This document shows positions 55,564 through 64,000 of a stretch of DNA of 64,000 nucleotides, in pieces; the first letter of the stretch is position 1; each line of letters begins with the position of its first letter. The translations under genes were made by a program, and so were the position numbers. Source of the DNA: Bos javanicus (taxonomy: Eukaryota > Chordata > Mammalia > Artiodactyla > Bovidae). The notes beneath the pieces are model-generated. The model made no database searches. It was not told the origin of the DNA and saw only the letters and a program-made list of their open reading frames with translations. The stretch spans positions 60,775,614 to 60,839,613 of the forward strand of contig NC_083882.1 of the NCBI RefSeq assembly GCF_032452875.1, read 5' to 3'.

Positions 55564-55782
55564 AAGAGAATCCCTTGATCAAAAGACAGTATAAGCTTTA
55601 GCAGTGGTTGTACATATTCAGAGCAGCATGGAATTATCACTTCTTTCACTGCAGAATCTTTGAAGGCAACCTATTTCACCTCAGCAGTAAAAAAAAAAGT
55701 TAGGACAATGGAGATTCATACTGAGGTATTAGTCAACTAAAACCTCCATACTCTTTTCACATAAATTGCTTGTAATGTGCTG
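55564..55782. other. No gene recognised
   Basis: Unique-looking sequence with a short A run (55690-55698). Confidence 0.4.
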
Positions 55783-56276
55783 ATGTGTGTGCTCAGTCAT
55801 GTCTGACTATGACCCCATGAACTATAAACTGCCAGACTCCTTTATTCATGGAATTTTCCAGGCACCAATGCTGGAGCTGGTTGCCATTTCCTACTCTCGA
55901 GGATCTTCCTGACCCAGGGATTGAACCCAAGTCTCTTCATCTCCTGCACTGGCAGACAGATTCTTTAACACTGTGCCACCCGGGAAGCACTGCTGTTGCT
56001 GGTAAGTCACTTCAGTTGTGTCTGACTCTATGTGACCCCATAGATGGCAGCCCACCAGGCTCTCCGTCCCTGGCATTCTCCAGGCAAGAACACTGGAGTG
56101 GGTTGCCATTTCCTTTTCCAATGCATGAAAGTGAAAAGTGAAAGTGAAGTCGCTCAGTCATGTCTGACCCTTAGCGACCCCATGGAATGCCGCCTACCAG
56201 GCTCCTCCATCCATGGGATTTTCCAGGCAAGAGTACTGGAGTGAGTTGCCATTTCCTTCTCCACCTGGGAAGCACA
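55783..56276 (-). repeat. Bov-tA SINE whose head holds a nested BovA2
   Basis: The outer element (55783-55990) is a reverse Bov-tA ending in the head 'GTGCCACCCGGGAAGCAC'. A second SINE has inserted in its last bases, and the word 'ACCTGGGAAGCAC' recurs on the far side at 56263-56275. Confidence 0.88.
55991..56262 (-). repeat. BovA2 SINE with 13-bp TSD
   Basis: Reverse two-unit BovA2 with the 'GTGAAAAGTGAAAGTGAAG' linker. Target duplication ACCCGGGAAGCAC (55978-55990) and ACCTGGGAAGCAC (56263-56275). The single difference is a C-to-T change at a CpG, consistent with decay after insertion. Confidence 0.93.
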
Positions 56277-56388
56277 AATTGCTTTTAAACAACTTCTCAA
56301 TTTTGAAAGTAACTTTTTAAGTCTTTATATGGAAAAGATAATGTATTAGAGACAATAATGGGATGATGAGAAATATAATAGCATCTGT

Positions 56389-56600
56389 GTGTGTGCTTAG
56401 TCTCTCGGTCATGTCCAACTCTTTGCAACCCCATGGACTTAGAGCCTGCCAGGCTCCTCTGTCCATGGGGATTCTCCACACAAGTCTACTGGAGTGGGTT
56501 GCCACGCCCTCCTCCAGGGTGTCTTCCCAACTCAGGGATCGAACCCAGATCTCCCACATTGCAGGCAGATTCCTTACCATCTGAGCCACCAGGAAAGCCC
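56389..56600 (-). repeat. Bov-tA SINE
   Basis: Complete reverse copy from 'GTGTGTGCTTAGTCTCTCGG' to the head 'CATCTGAGCCACCAGGAAAGC'. Its overlapping frames on both strands are SINE text. Confidence 0.9.
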
Positions 56601-57104
56601 ATCTACTCCATGGCTAAACACATAAATTGAGTGACTTTGGCCAGTTATTATAAATAAGCAATGTTTTGCTGAGATTCTCTCCCATTTGCCAGCTCAGTAA
56701 TTCCCTATTCAAATGCTTGACTATCATTCCTGATAATCTGTCCCAGAACACTTTCATTTTATAAGACACTGGAACCTGCTTCTCTAATTTATAAAACACA
56801 GTATCCTCTGCTTAGCTACCAGAGTGATCCTCATGCTGCCTCGTCTTTTAAGTTCTCAGCTATAGGTGAAGAGTGTTGCTTTCACTACTGTCTGTTCAGT
56901 ATACACCAGCTAAGTCTGTAGGCCTCCATCTGTAGCCATCTTCTTTTCCAGAGAGAAGATTCAAAAAGGTGACATTATCCAGGAAGCATTTGGACAATCT
57001 TGGAAAAGGACTCAGAACCAGAGATATAAGCCTAATGGATAACCTGATTTGGTGGTTAACTAAGTGGACTTTGGAGGTAAAAGAGCTATGACCAAAAATC
57101 ACCT
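56601..57104. other. No gene recognised
   Basis: Unique-looking DNA. Minus frames 56614-56799 and 56896-57180 have no recognisable domain; the second runs into L1. Confidence 0.45.
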
Positions 57105-57191
57105 CACAGTCAATCAAAAAAGGGGCAGAAAATCTAAATAGACATTTCTCCAGATAGATATACAGATGGACAAAAAGCACATAAAAAGATG

Positions 57192-58568
57192 TTTCAGTTC
57201 AGCTCAGTCTCTCAGTTGTGTCCGAATCTGTGACCCCATGGACTGCAGCATGCCAGGCTTCCCTGTGCATCACCAACTCCCGGAGTTTACTCAAATACAT
57301 GTCCATTGAGTCGGTGATGCCATCCAACCATCTCATCCTCTGTGGTCCCCTTCTCCTCCTGCCCTCAATCTTTCCCAGTATCAGGGTCTTTTCCAATGAG
57401 TCAGTTCTTCTCATCAGGCAGCCAAAGTATTGGAGTTTCAGCTTCAGTATCAGTCCTTCCAGTGAATATTTAGGACTGATTTCCTTTAAGAAGGACTGGT
57501 TGGATCTCCTTGCAGTCCAAGGGACTCTCAAGAGTCTTCTCCAACACCACAGTTCAAAAGCATCAATTCTTCAGTGCTCAGCTTTTTGTAGTCCAACTCT
57601 CACATCGATACATGACTACTAGAAAAACCATAGCCTTGACTAGATGGACCTTTGTTGGCAAAGTAATGTCTCTGCTTTTTAATATGCTGTCTAGGTTAGT
57701 CATAACTTTTCTTCCAAGGAGTAAGTATCTTTTTCATGGCTGCAGCCACCATCTGCAGTGATACTGGAGCCCAAAGAAATAAAGTCTGTCACTATTTCCA
57801 TTGTTTCCCCATTTATTTGCCATGAAGTGATGGGACAGGATGCCATGATCTTAGTTTTCTGAATGTTGAGTTTTAAGCCAACTTTTTCACTCTCCTCTTT
57901 CACTTTCATCAAGAGGCTTTTGAGTTCCTCTTCACTTTCTGCCATAAGGGTGGTATCATCTTCATATCTAAGGTTATTGATACTTCTCCCAGGAATCTTG
58001 ATTCCAGCTTGTGCTTCTTCCAGCCCAGCATTTCTCATGATGTACTCTGCATATAAGTTAAATAAGCAGGGTGACAATATACAGCCTTGACGTACTCCTT
58101 TTCCTATTTGGAACCAGTCTGTTGTTCCATGTCCAGTTCTAACTGTTGCTGGATACATACAGGTTTCTCAAGAGGCAGGTCAGACGGTCTGGTATCCCCA
58201 TCTCTCTCAGAATTTCCCACAGTTTATTGTGATCCACACAGTCAAAGGCTTTGGCATAGTCAATAAAGCAGAAATAGATGTTTTTCTGGAACTCTCTTGC
58301 TTTTTCCATGATCCAGCGGATGTTGGCAATTTGATCTCTGGTTTTGCTGCCTTTTCTAAATCAAACTTGAACATCTGGAAGTTCACAGTTCACATACTGT
58401 TGAAGACAGGCTTGGAGAATTTTGAGTATTACTGTGCTAGCATGTAAGATGTGTGCAATTGTGCAGTAGTTTGAACATTTTTTGACATTGTCTTTCTTTG
58501 AGATTGGAATGAAAACTGACCTTTTCCAGTCCTGTGGCCTCTGTTGAATTTTCCAAATTTGCTGGCAT
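57192..58568 (-). mobile_element. BovB LINE in L1, minus orientation
   Basis: Reverse BovB of about 1.38 kb, from 'TTCAGTTCAGCTCAGTC' at its 3' end to the text complementary to 'TATGCCAGCAAATTTGG'. The minus frame 57700-58158 (152 codons) holds RT motif C in changed form ('RYEDDTTLMAESEEE', with Glu in place of the usual Ala of YADD) and 'GKGVRQGCILSPCLFNLYAE'. Frame 57199-57531 holds the C-terminal region. The RT active-site change plus stops indicates an inactive copy. Confidence 0.9.
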
Positions 58569-58726
58569 AATTATCAGAGAAATACAAATCAAAGAAGTAT
58601 CACTTCATCCCATAATCAAAAAGTCTATAATAATAAATGCTGGAGAGTGTGGAGAAAAGGGAACTTACACACTCTTACATTGGTGGGAATGTAAATTGGT
58701 ACAACCACTATGGAGAACAGTATGGG

Positions 58727-59686
58727 CTGGACATGGAACAACAGACTGGTTCCAAATAGGAAAAGGAGTACGTCAAGGCTGTATATTGTCACCCTGTTTA
58801 TTTAACTTATATGCAGAGTACATCATGAGAAACGCTGGACTAGGAAGAAACATAGGCTGGAATCAAGATTGCCGGGAGAACTATCAATAACCTCAGATAT
58901 GCAGATGACACCACGCTTATGGCAGAAAGTGAAGAGGAACTAAAAAGCTTCTTGATGAAGGTGAAAGTGGAGAGTGAAAAAGTTGGCTTAAAGCTCAACA
59001 TTCAGAAAACGAAGATCATGGCATCCGGTCCCATCACTTCATGGGAAATAGATGGGGAAACAGTGGAAACAGTGTCAGACTTTTCCTGGGCTCCAAAATC
59101 ACTGCAGATGGTGACTGCAGCCATGAAATTAAAAGACACTTACTCCTTGGAAGGAAAGTTATGACCAACCTAGATAGCATATTCAAAAGCAGAGACATTA
59201 CTTTGCCAACAAAGGTTCGTCTAGTCAAGGCTATGGTTTTTCCTGTGGTCGTGTATGGATGTGAGAGTTGGACTGTGAAGAAGGCTGAGTGCCGGGCAGA
59301 AGATTGATGCTTTTGAACTGTGGTGTTGGAGAAGACTCTTGAGAGTCCCTTGGACTGCAAGGAGATCCAACCAGTCCATTCTGAAGGAGATCAGCCCTGG
59401 GATTTCTTTGGAAGGAATGATGCTAAAGCTGAAACTCCAATACTTTGGCCACCTCATTCGAAGAGATGACTCATTGGAAAAGACTCTGATGCTGGGAGGG
59501 ATTGGGGGCAGGAGGAGAAGGGGACGACAGAGGATGAGATGGCTGGATGGCATCACTGACTCGATGGACATGAGTCTGAGTGAACTCCGGGAGTTGGTGA
59601 TGGACAGGGAGGCCTGGCGTGCTGCGATTCATGGGGTCGCAAAGAGTCGGACACAACTGAGCAACTGATCTGATCTGATCTGATCT
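58727..59686 (+). mobile_element. BovB LINE in L1, plus orientation
   Basis: BovB of about 960 bp, starting at 'CTGGACATGGAACAACAG' and ending in 'CAACTGATCTGATCTGATCT'. The terminal repeat is CTGAT rather than CTGAA, a variant not seen in the other copies here. Frames at 58534-58890, 58919-59164, 59041-59307 and 59339-59668 are pieces of one broken ORF2. It faces the copy at 57192 and forms a long inverted repeat with it. Confidence 0.9.
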
Positions 59687-60440
59687 AATGGGGGTTCCTT
59701 GAAACACTAAAAATGAAACTGCCATATTATCCAGCAATCCCAATCCTAGGCATATATCTGGAGAAGATCATAATTTGAAATGATTCATGCACCCCAGTGT
59801 TCACTGAAGCACTATTTATAATAGCCAGGACAAGGAAGCAGGCTAAGAGGAACAGATACAGATGTGGTACATATATACAGTGGAATATTACTCAGCCATA
59901 AAAATAATGAAATACAACATTTTTAGCAACATGGATGTACCTAGAAATTATCATACCAAGTGAAGTAAGTCAAACAAAGAAAGACAAATATCATATGATA
60001 TTATTCATATGTGGAATCTAGTTTTTTTTAATGATACAAATGAATTTGTTTGTAAAACATAAACAGATTTACAGATATCAACAGCAAGCCTATGGTTACC
60101 AAAGGGAAAATGTGGCAGGGAGGGATAAATCAGGAACTTGGGATGAACATTTACACAGTACTACATAAAAGATAGATAACCGAGAACCTACTCAGTAGTG
60201 CAGATACACTGCCATGTGTAAAATAGCTAGCTGGTGGGAAGAGGTTGCTGTTTAACACAGAGAGCTCAGTCTGGTGCTCTGGAACCACCCAGAGGGGTGG
60301 GATGGGGAGGTGCAAGGGAGGCTCAAGAGGGAGGAGGTGTTGGTATACTTAGGGTTGATTCACATTGTGGTACAGCAGAAAACAACACAACATTGTAACA
60401 CAATATCCTCCAATTAAAAATAAATTAAAAAAAAAAAACA

Positions 60441-60600
60441 AAAAAAATTCTGTGATAACCTATATGAAAAAAGAATCTAAAAAAGAATACACACACACAC
60501 ACACACACACATATGTATAACTGAATCACTTTGCTGAACACCTGAAACTAACACAATGTTGTAAATCAACTATACTTCAATATAATTAAAATTTTTTAAA
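60441..60600 (+). mobile_element. Second L1 3' end with (CA)n
   Basis: 'GATAACCTATATGAAAAAAG' is followed by a CA microsatellite (60489-60511), then 'CATATGTATAACTGAATCAC' and 'AAATCAACTATACTTCAAT'. This is a separate truncated L1 3' end directly after the A tail of the previous L1. Confidence 0.75.
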
Positions 60601-61263
60601 AAATCAGCTCTACATACACTCTTCCCTCAAACCATCTGGGCTCCAGTTTCATTTCTCCCAGAACAGAATGTACAGCTCCTAGAGGCCACCTAATTTCTGG
60701 ACCTCAATTTCTTATATATTTAATACTTAGCAAAATTATCACTTTGAAGTTTTATAATTTATAAGTGTTGCGGTTCTAATAGTGTTTTTGAGGGGAAAGG
60801 GTAAAACATTCTAACAACTATTGATTTTGCTTAAAAGGCACAATTTTCTAATTTTAATACTTTTTTTCTTTAGGGCAAAGAAAACTACTTATGTGTTTCA
60901 CTGCCTAATCCAGAGCAAAAATTAAATGTCCTGAAACCAAACTTTTAAGTATGAAATATTGATTTGTCATTTTTAGACCGTCAGACTTGAGAAACTAAAT
61001 AAAATGTACATTGCTCTACCTAAGAACTGTATGCCTGTGGTTAAGTACATAGGCACCCAAAACTCCTCTATAAAACAAAAACAATATCATAGAGTCATGC
61101 AGGCACTATATATTAATAAGACAGTTCACGTGAAACCTTTAATACAGTATCTGGATCACTATAGGTATATTAAATGTTTTAGCCATTGGGTGATAGTGAT
61201 GACTAGAATAATGAAGCTAATTTAGGGGAGTCATATACATAATATGTTTTTTGAAGCCATGAG
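60601..61263. other. No gene recognised
   Basis: AT-rich unique-looking DNA. The plus frame at 61004-61225 (73 codons) shows no domain. Confidence 0.45.
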
Positions 61264-61601
61264 TTTAGTTCAGTTCAGTTCATTTCAGTAGCTCCGTCAG
61301 ATCCGACTCTGCAACCCCATGAACCACAGCACGCCAGGCCTCCCTATCCATCACCAACTCCTGGAGTCCACTCAAACCCATGTCCATCGAGTCAGAGATG
61401 CCATCCAGCCATCTCATCCTCTGTCGTCCCCTTCTCCTCCTGCCCCCAATCTTTCCCAGCATCAGGGTCTTTTCAAAGGAGTCAACTCTTCTCATCAGGT
61501 GGCCAAAGTATTGGAGTTTCAGCTTCAACATCAGTCCCTCCAGTGAACACCCAGGACTGATCTCCTTAAGGATGGACTCATTGGATCTCCTTGCAGTCCA
61601 A
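61264..61601 (-). mobile_element. BovB LINE 3' fragment
   Basis: Reverse BovB from 'AGTTCAGTTCAGTTCATTTC' to 'GGATCTCCTTGCAGTCCAA', about 340 bp. The minus frame 61280-61531 is ORF2 C-terminal text ('MLKLKLQYFGHLMRRVDSFE'). Confidence 0.9.
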
Positions 61602-61863
61602 CCACTCCATGAGTATAGAATACATCACAAAAGAAAATTTAATAAAAGATAAACGGAGCGGGAGAAGAACAGAACTTTTGGAAATAATTATATTCTGAAT
61701 GTGTTAGGTTATATTCTACATAAAAGGCCATAACAATATTTCTGCTCCTACATGCTTTTATGATCCTTACCACTTCCCCTCATTAAGAAGTAGAGACTAT
61801 TCCCCTTCCTCCTCAAATTGAGTGGGTCTTTGTGATCAGTTGAAGTGAGAGGAAAAATAACAA
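61602..61863. other. No gene recognised
   Basis: Unique-looking sequence leading into a SINE; nothing could be named. Confidence 0.4.
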
Positions 61864-62077
61864 AGTGAAAGCATTAGTTGCTCAGTTGTGTCTGACTCTT
61901 TGTGACACCAAGGACTGTAGCCTGCCAGTCTCCTCTGTCCATGGGATTCTCCAGGGAAAAATACTGGAGTGGGTAGCCATTCCCTTCTCAAGGGGATCTT
62001 CCTGACCCAGGGATCAAACCCAGGTCTCCCACATTGCAGGCAGACTCTTTACCAGATGAACCATCAGAAAAGGCCCT
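61864..62077 (-). repeat. Bov-tA SINE joined to a 5S pseudogene
   Basis: Complete reverse Bov-tA from the tail 'AGTGAAAGCATTAGTTGCTC' to the head 'GATGAACCATCAGAAAAGGCC'. Only a few bases separate its 5' end from the 3' end of a 5S rRNA-like sequence in the same orientation. Confidence 0.88.
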
Positions 62078-62080
62078 CCC

Positions 62081-62200
62081 AAAAGCCTACAGCACCTGAT
62101 ATTCCCAGGCAGTCTCCCATCCAAGTACTAACCAGGCCGAACCCTGCTTAACTCCCGAGATCAGACAAGATTCGGTGCATTCAGGGTGGTATGCATGAGG
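62081..62200 (-). pseudogene. 5S rRNA pseudogene
   Basis: The reverse complement reads as nearly the whole 5S rRNA: 'ATACCACCCTGAATGCACC', then 'CTTGTCTGATCTCGGGAG', 'AAGCAGGGTTCGGCCTGG', 'TTAGTACTTGGATGGGAGAC' and 'GCCTGGGAATATCAGGTGC', ending 'TGTAGGCTTTT'. The first few 5' bases do not match. Several differences are C-to-T or G-to-A changes at CpG sites of the canonical gene, as expected for a non-functional methylated copy. The final T run matches the Pol III termination end of the primary transcript. There is no A tail of its own. Confidence 0.9.
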
Positions 62201-62849
62201 ATATATGATTTCCAAGAAAAGTCATAAAAGCCTGGTCCTCTATCTTGAGACAGGTATCTTGGTTCCATGAATTGCCTGATAAAAAATCTGGATAATAAGA
62301 AAAATGTATGCGGTAAACCAGATGATATAAGTAATGAGATTTCCAGACAAAGCACTGAAGTCAGTGCCTGCCTTCTAGCTGCCTATAGGAAAGAGCAACA
62401 GGAGGGAGAAAAACGAACAAAAGAATTGTCAAATATAAAGGAGTCAGAATTCACTGAGTAAATAAACCATTTTTATTCCCAGCCTTTCTGAAAGAAAAAT
62501 CATTTTACAATTAAGAAATGACTTCAGGATAAAGACAAAGTCTAGCCTACAATCAGGAAACATGGTCTAAAGATAAAGCGAGGAGTATGATTGCAAAAAC
62601 CCATGTAAGAGGTACCTTAAACAGACAAAAAACCTGTAGGAATATTACTGATTCTTTTATACAATGGGGCTTCTAAGTATTGGAAGTGCATTTGTCCCAT
62701 AACAATTGCAAAGGAAGCTCAGTGTAGCCCAGAGTTTGCCCTGAAGAGATCCATGGGTGTGGCTTTTGTCTAATGTGATGGATTAGAGATTGGTACATTA
62801 AAAAATCCAAATTTTATATATACATCTCTATATATAAACGTGATAGTCA
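62201..62849. other. No gene recognised
   Basis: Unique-looking DNA. Frames 62161-62355 (minus) and 62267-62461 (plus) overlap each other and have no recognisable domain. Confidence 0.45.
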
Positions 62850-63008
62850 ATAAGAACCTATTGCATAGCACAAAGAACTATTCACTACTCTATAATAACT
62901 ATATGAGAAAAGAATCTGAAAAAGGATAGATGTATATGTATAATTGAATCACTGTGCTGTATACTTGAAACTAACACAACATTGTAAATCAAGTATATGC
63001 CAACCAAT
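62850..63008 (+). mobile_element. L1 LINE 3' end
   Basis: 'AGAACCTATTGCATAGCAC', 'GATGTATATGTATAATTGAA' and 'CTAACACAACATTGTAAATC' are the terminal L1 3' UTR. An A-rich, slightly duplicated stretch ('AAAATACAGAGTTTAAAAAA', then again 'AATACAGAGTTT') follows up to 63073. Confidence 0.75.
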
Positions 63009-63600
63009 ATGAAACAAGAAAACTTTCAAAAATACAGAGTTTAAAAAAAAAATACAGAGTTTTTTTTTTTTTAAGGAATTGTATCAGCTTAAACTGAAAA
63101 GGACCAAAAATTAAAATATACCAAATAAAATACCCCAAAAAAAGTACCAAATAAAAATACCAAATAGAGCTTCTACTAGCAGGAAACAGACTGAAAAAAT
63201 TATTGAGCTGCAAACACAGTCTGCATTTTATGGGAAAGGCAAAGCCAAGAGCTGTGAAAAATCATTCCCAGACAGTATGATTAAACCTTCATCAGGGAAT
63301 TGGCAATATATGCTGGGCTATTTTTTTCAATGCTATGGACTAATGACTTTTGTGCTTCCAGTTTCCCCCTTTTAAAATAGGATTATTTACTGTGGTTATT
63401 CCACTTTCCTTTACAGGTCTTAGATCAAAAAGAAAGATACTCAAAAACCTATTCCCAAGGATCCACACTGCCCACCCACACCTAGACCTGACTGACACAT
63501 ATGCTAAGATACTGGCCCATTGTCACAAAGGAATGAAACTTTGGGAGGGGGTCGTCTTTGGGACAGAGTGAGGCTATTTTGCATGTAGAAGAGACTTGTT
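63009..63600. other. No gene recognised
   Basis: A- and T-rich low-complexity start (63040-63075), then unique-looking DNA. Frames at 62989-63213 (minus) and 63350-63571 (plus) show no domain. Confidence 0.45.
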
Positions 63601-64000
63601 ATCAAACCCAAGTCCGTGTGCTCAATACACAGTGAGTGCAAACATTAGCAAGAAGTCAGAGTTTGGAGCAGAGGAAGGTTTACTGCAGGGCCATGCAAGC
63701 AGACCGGCTCATGTCTTAAAAACCTGAACATTCTGAAAGTTTTCAGCAAAACACTTTTACAGCAAAGGGAAAGGAAGGACATGGTTAGTTGTTGCTAACT
63801 TCTTGGTGTAAGATCATTTCTTCCTAAGGTCAGGTCACAATTTTCCTGTAAATTTTCACCAAAACAAATGTTATTCTCTCTTCTGAGAAGAATGGGCAAG
63901 GTCCCAAGGCTCAACTTTTGCCCTCTGAGGTCTAGGTCCTAACTAAGAGGAGGGGATTCCTGCAAGGACCAGTAATCCAGCCTGGGAGCAAACGTTCATC
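63601..64000 (-). repeat. Probable LTR fragment, runs off the window
   Basis: Words such as 'AGTCCGTGTGCTCAATACAC', 'GTTTGGAGCAGAGGAAGG', 'TTTACTGCAGGGCCATGC' and 'GACCAGTAATCCAGCCTGGG' look like an artiodactyl ERV LTR in reverse orientation. 'GGTTTACTGC' sits where an inverted poly(A) signal might lie. I cannot name the family, and the right end is cut by the window. Confidence 0.4.

Larger units (their letters stand above)
57105..60440 (+). mobile_element. L1 LINE, ORF2 C-terminus and 3' UTR, split by two BovBs
   Basis: L1 segments at 57105-57191 ('CTAAATAGACATTTCTCC'), 58569-58726 ('AATTATCAGAGAAATAC' to 'GGAGAACAGTATGG') and 59687-60440 ('GGGGTTCCTTGAAACAC', 'TTATAATAGCCAGGAC', 'TACTCAGCCATAAAAATAAT', 3' UTR and A tail) follow L1 order. 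They become continuous when the BovB copies are removed. The copy is older than that at 47422 and has no long frame. A few L1 bases are missing at the first insertion. Confidence 0.85.

Noticed and set aside
62081..62200. Functional 5S rRNA gene
   Set aside because: The 5' end does not match, many CpG-type changes affect conserved positions, and it is a lone copy joined to a SINE.
1..64000. CRISPR arrays, operons, ribosome binding sites and other bacterial features
   Set aside because: The window is vertebrate nuclear DNA with LINEs and SINEs. The direct repeats seen are transposon-derived or microsatellites, with no regular repeat-spacer pattern.

Overview
The window is non-coding nuclear DNA from a ruminant (cattle, sheep, goat or a relative; I cannot separate these from sequence alone). 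The diagnostic evidence is the repeat content: many copies of the RTE-type retrotransposon BovB, whose 3' end carries short (TTCAG)n/(CTGAA)n runs, and of the SINEs it mobilises (tRNA-headed Bov-tA and the dimeric BovA2). There are also cetartiodactyl CHR-type SINEs, ruminant L1 3' ends, and older mammalian MIR, L2, MaLR-LTR and L1M debris. I found no cellular protein-coding gene. Almost every long open reading frame is a BovB, L1, SINE or endogenous-retrovirus fragment, or the antisense of one.

Layout. 0-6.4 kb: old sequence with L2/MIR traces and two Bov-tA copies. 6.4-9.5 kb: a BovB fragment, several SINEs, and a perfect 258-bp duplication (7433-7690 = 9175-9432) that interrupts a SINE. 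9.5-14.2 kb: mostly unique DNA with an L2 fragment and a probable old LTR. 14.2-20.4 kb: an L1 split by a near full-length but broken BovB (endonuclease plus reverse transcriptase) and by a second BovB 3' fragment; the BovB itself contains a small L1 insert with a transduced tail. 20.4-21.9 kb: AT-rich. 21.9-24.7 kb: a BovB carrying three nested insertions. 26.9 kb: a 71-nt near-perfect hairpin of the mariner-MITE / miR-2284-like type. 27-29.5 kb: old L1 on the minus strand. 31-36 kb: CHR, BovA, MaLR LTR, Bov-tA and BovA2 copies, two with clear target-site duplications. 40.3-42.2 kb: a class I, gammaretrovirus-like endogenous retroviral sequence. 43-56 kb: SINEs (including a three-unit BovA2), one young L1 3' end, four minus-strand BovB pieces and MIR/L2 relics. 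57.1-60.4 kb: an L1 broken by two BovB copies in opposite orientation. 61.8-62.2 kb: a Bov-tA joined head-on to a 5S rRNA pseudogene. 63.6-64 kb: a probable LTR fragment.

The strongest special object is the retroviral sequence at 40312-42193. It does not have proviral LTR-body-LTR structure. It begins at the predicted RNA start (R), runs R-U5-PBS-body-PPT-U3-R, ends in an A-rich tail, and is flanked by a 16-bp direct repeat inside an old L1. That is the structure of a retroviral RNA copied into the genome by L1 machinery, i.e. a processed pseudo-provirus. Its body is internally deleted, so short gag, RNase H and env segments lie in one reading frame. Other notable points are the 258-bp templated duplication, the 5S-SINE chimera, the trimeric BovA2, the hairpin, and the long BovB inverted repeat.
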